Source: an uncultured Ruminococcus sp.
GTDB lineage: Bacteria; Bacillota; Clostridia; Oscillospirales; Ruminococcaceae
Assembly (NCBI GenBank): GCA_947167535.1
Contig: CAMVIL010000115.1
Span: 1 to 5,387 of the forward strand
DNA length: 5,387 nucleotides
Reading direction: 5' to 3'
Shown: piece by piece, positions 4,327 through 5,387 of the stretch
Position numbering within the stretch: the first letter of the stretch is position 1
Layout of the letters: every line of letters begins with the position of its first letter
Translations under genes and position numbers: made by a program
Notes under the pieces: generated by a model
What the model was told of the DNA's origin: nothing
The model's database searches: none
Seen by the model: only the letters and a program-made list of their open reading frames with translations

Positions 4327-5387
4327 ACACAAAAACACTGACGCTGAAAAATCTTGTGAGAAAACCCTTCAGGACTGCGGCGCTGGCGCTTATCGCGGCA
4401 CTTATGACAGGTGCGCTTTTCGGCGGCACGGTCACGGCGGCCAGCATGAAAAACGGTCTTGACAGCTTAGAACAGCGTCTGGGCGCGGACATAATCGTCC
4501 TGCCCGAGGACGCAGAATCCAAGGTGGAGCTTGAGAACATTCTTCTTCAGGGCACACCCGGTTATTTCTACATGGACAAGACGGTAGAGGACGAGCTGAA
4601 AGCGATAAACGGCGTTGAGCTGACCTCACCGCAGTATTTTCTTGTATCCGCAAACGCCGAATGCTGTACCGTTCAGGTGCAGATCATCGGCTTTGACGAG
4701 GACACAGACTTCTCGATTAAGCCGTGGCTGAGGCAGAGCTATTCCGGCACCCTCGGCGAGAATGAGATCATCGTCGGTTCGTCCCTTGCGACCAGAGTCG
4801 GGCATTCGCTTAAGCTTTACGGAGTTGACTGCAAGGCCGTGGGCAAGCTCGATGAGACCGGCACGGGTCTTGACACGGCGATATACACAACTCCCGACAC
4901 GGTGCGCCGGCTGATAAAGGCTTCGCAGGACAAGGGCATCGGAGTGCTCGCAAAGCAGAGCCCCGATGATGTGATATCGTCGGTGTATATAAAGGTCAAA
5001 GAGGGCGCAGACATTGACGAAGTCGCGGCGGACATAAATCTGCACGTGGACGGCGTTCAGGCGGTGCGCACCCGCTCGATGATAACGGGAACCGCCGACA
5101 GACTCTCGGCTGTCTCGGGCAGTATTAGCGTTATAAAGAACGCTGTGTGGGTGCTCGCGGCGGTGCTGATGGCGGCGGCGTTCTCAGTGCTGGCAAATGT
5201 CCGCAGAAGAGAGTTCGCAGTGCTTAGGACCATCGGATTTTCACGCAGACAGCTGAGCGCAGAGGTGCTCTCGGAGAGCGGGATAATCTGCGCGGCAGGC
5301 ATCGCGGCAGGACTGCTGCTGACGGCGCTGATGGTGTTCCCCTTCGGCAAGCTCATCGAGCAGAGAACGGGGCTCCCCTACCTTTCG
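4323..5387 (+). CDS. FtsX/MacB-type ABC transporter permease, 3' end outside window
   Basis: The frame is open for 355 codons to the right edge without a stop. The ATG overlaps the DUF4418 stop (ATGA, 4323-4326), with GGGGAAGGA (4311-4319) as ribosome site. The architecture is that of an FtsX-like permease. An N-terminal helix (about 19-40) follows the basic LKNLVRKPFRTAAL, then comes a large extracytoplasmic domain (about 41-270) containing GADIIVLPEDAE (54-65), AECC (112-115), and IIGFDEDTDFSIKPWL (121-136). A second helix follows (about 274-292), then the cytoplasmic ANVRRREFAVLRTIGFSRRQL coupling segment, and a third helix (about 320-340). A fourth helix is expected beyond the edge. Such permeases work with a separate MacB/LolD-type ATPase, probably encoded next. 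The ADII.LP and ECC features resemble, from memory, the Cj1661/Cj1662 permeases of the Campylobacter P19 iron-transport cluster. That link is tentative. Cargo and direction of transport are unknown. Confidence 0.88.
   Translation, partial: MNTKTLTLKNLVRKPFRTAALALIAALMTGALFGGTVTAASMKNGLDSLEQRLGADIIVLPEDAESKVELENILLQGTPGYFYMDKTVEDELKAINGVELTSPQYFLVSANAECCTVQVQIIGFDEDTDFSIKPWLRQSYSGTLGENEIIVGSSLATRVGHSLKLYGVDCKAVGKLDETGTGLDTAIYTTPDTVRRLIKASQDKGIGVLAKQSPDDVISSVYIKVKEGADIDEVAADINLHVDGVQAVRTRSMITGTADRLSAVSGSISVIKNAVWVLAAVLMAAAFSVLANVRRREFAVLRTIGFSRRQLSAEVLSESGIICAAGIAAGLLLTALMVFPFGKLIEQRTGLPYLS

Overview
The window looks like chromosome from a Gram-positive anaerobe of the Clostridia, most likely an Oscillospiraceae/Ruminococcus-type gut or rumen bacterium. 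The grounds are a Cache-GGDEF signalling-protein remnant of clostridial type, a lipoprotein-anchored binding protein, a DUF4418 gene, strong AAGGAG-type ribosome sites, and frequent ATA (Ile) and AGA (Arg) codons in moderately GC-rich genes. The genus is an inference from style, not from a marker gene. All genes seen lie on the + strand.

Layout. (1) Positions 1-510 hold the broken 3' part of a membrane diguanylate cyclase. The Cache sensor domain is followed by a frameshift, an internal deletion that removes nearly all of the catalytic domain, and the last ~49 GGDEF residues. A good intrinsic terminator (528-562) follows. (2) Positions 511-912 form a gene-free control region with three related palindromes built on GATAACGTTATC, an orphan intrinsic terminator (775-807), and a sigma-A-type promoter (844-872). 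(3) Positions 913-3906 encode a complete NitT/TauT-type ABC importer: lipoprotein binding protein, permease and ATPase. A terminator-like hairpin separates the first two genes. (4) Positions 3916-5387 continue the operon with a four-helix DUF4418 protein and an FtsX/MacB-type ABC permease that runs off the right edge.

How the genes may work together. Genes from the permease onward are tightly coupled: 4-base ATGA overlaps at 3127 and 4323, and a 9-base gap at 3907-3915. This implies one transcription unit in which an importer is co-expressed with DUF4418 and an FtsX-type transporter. The cargo cannot be read from the sequence. Predicted extracytoplasmic Cys and His residues recur in the binding protein (C63, H128, C131, H163, H238, C240, C241), in DUF4418 (C30, C40-H41, C95, C102-H103) and in the FtsX protein (E113-C114-C115). 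My inference is that the system handles a soft metal, a metal chelate or a thiol-linked compound rather than a classical nitrate or sulfonate substrate. This is the most interesting hypothesis in the window and it is untested.
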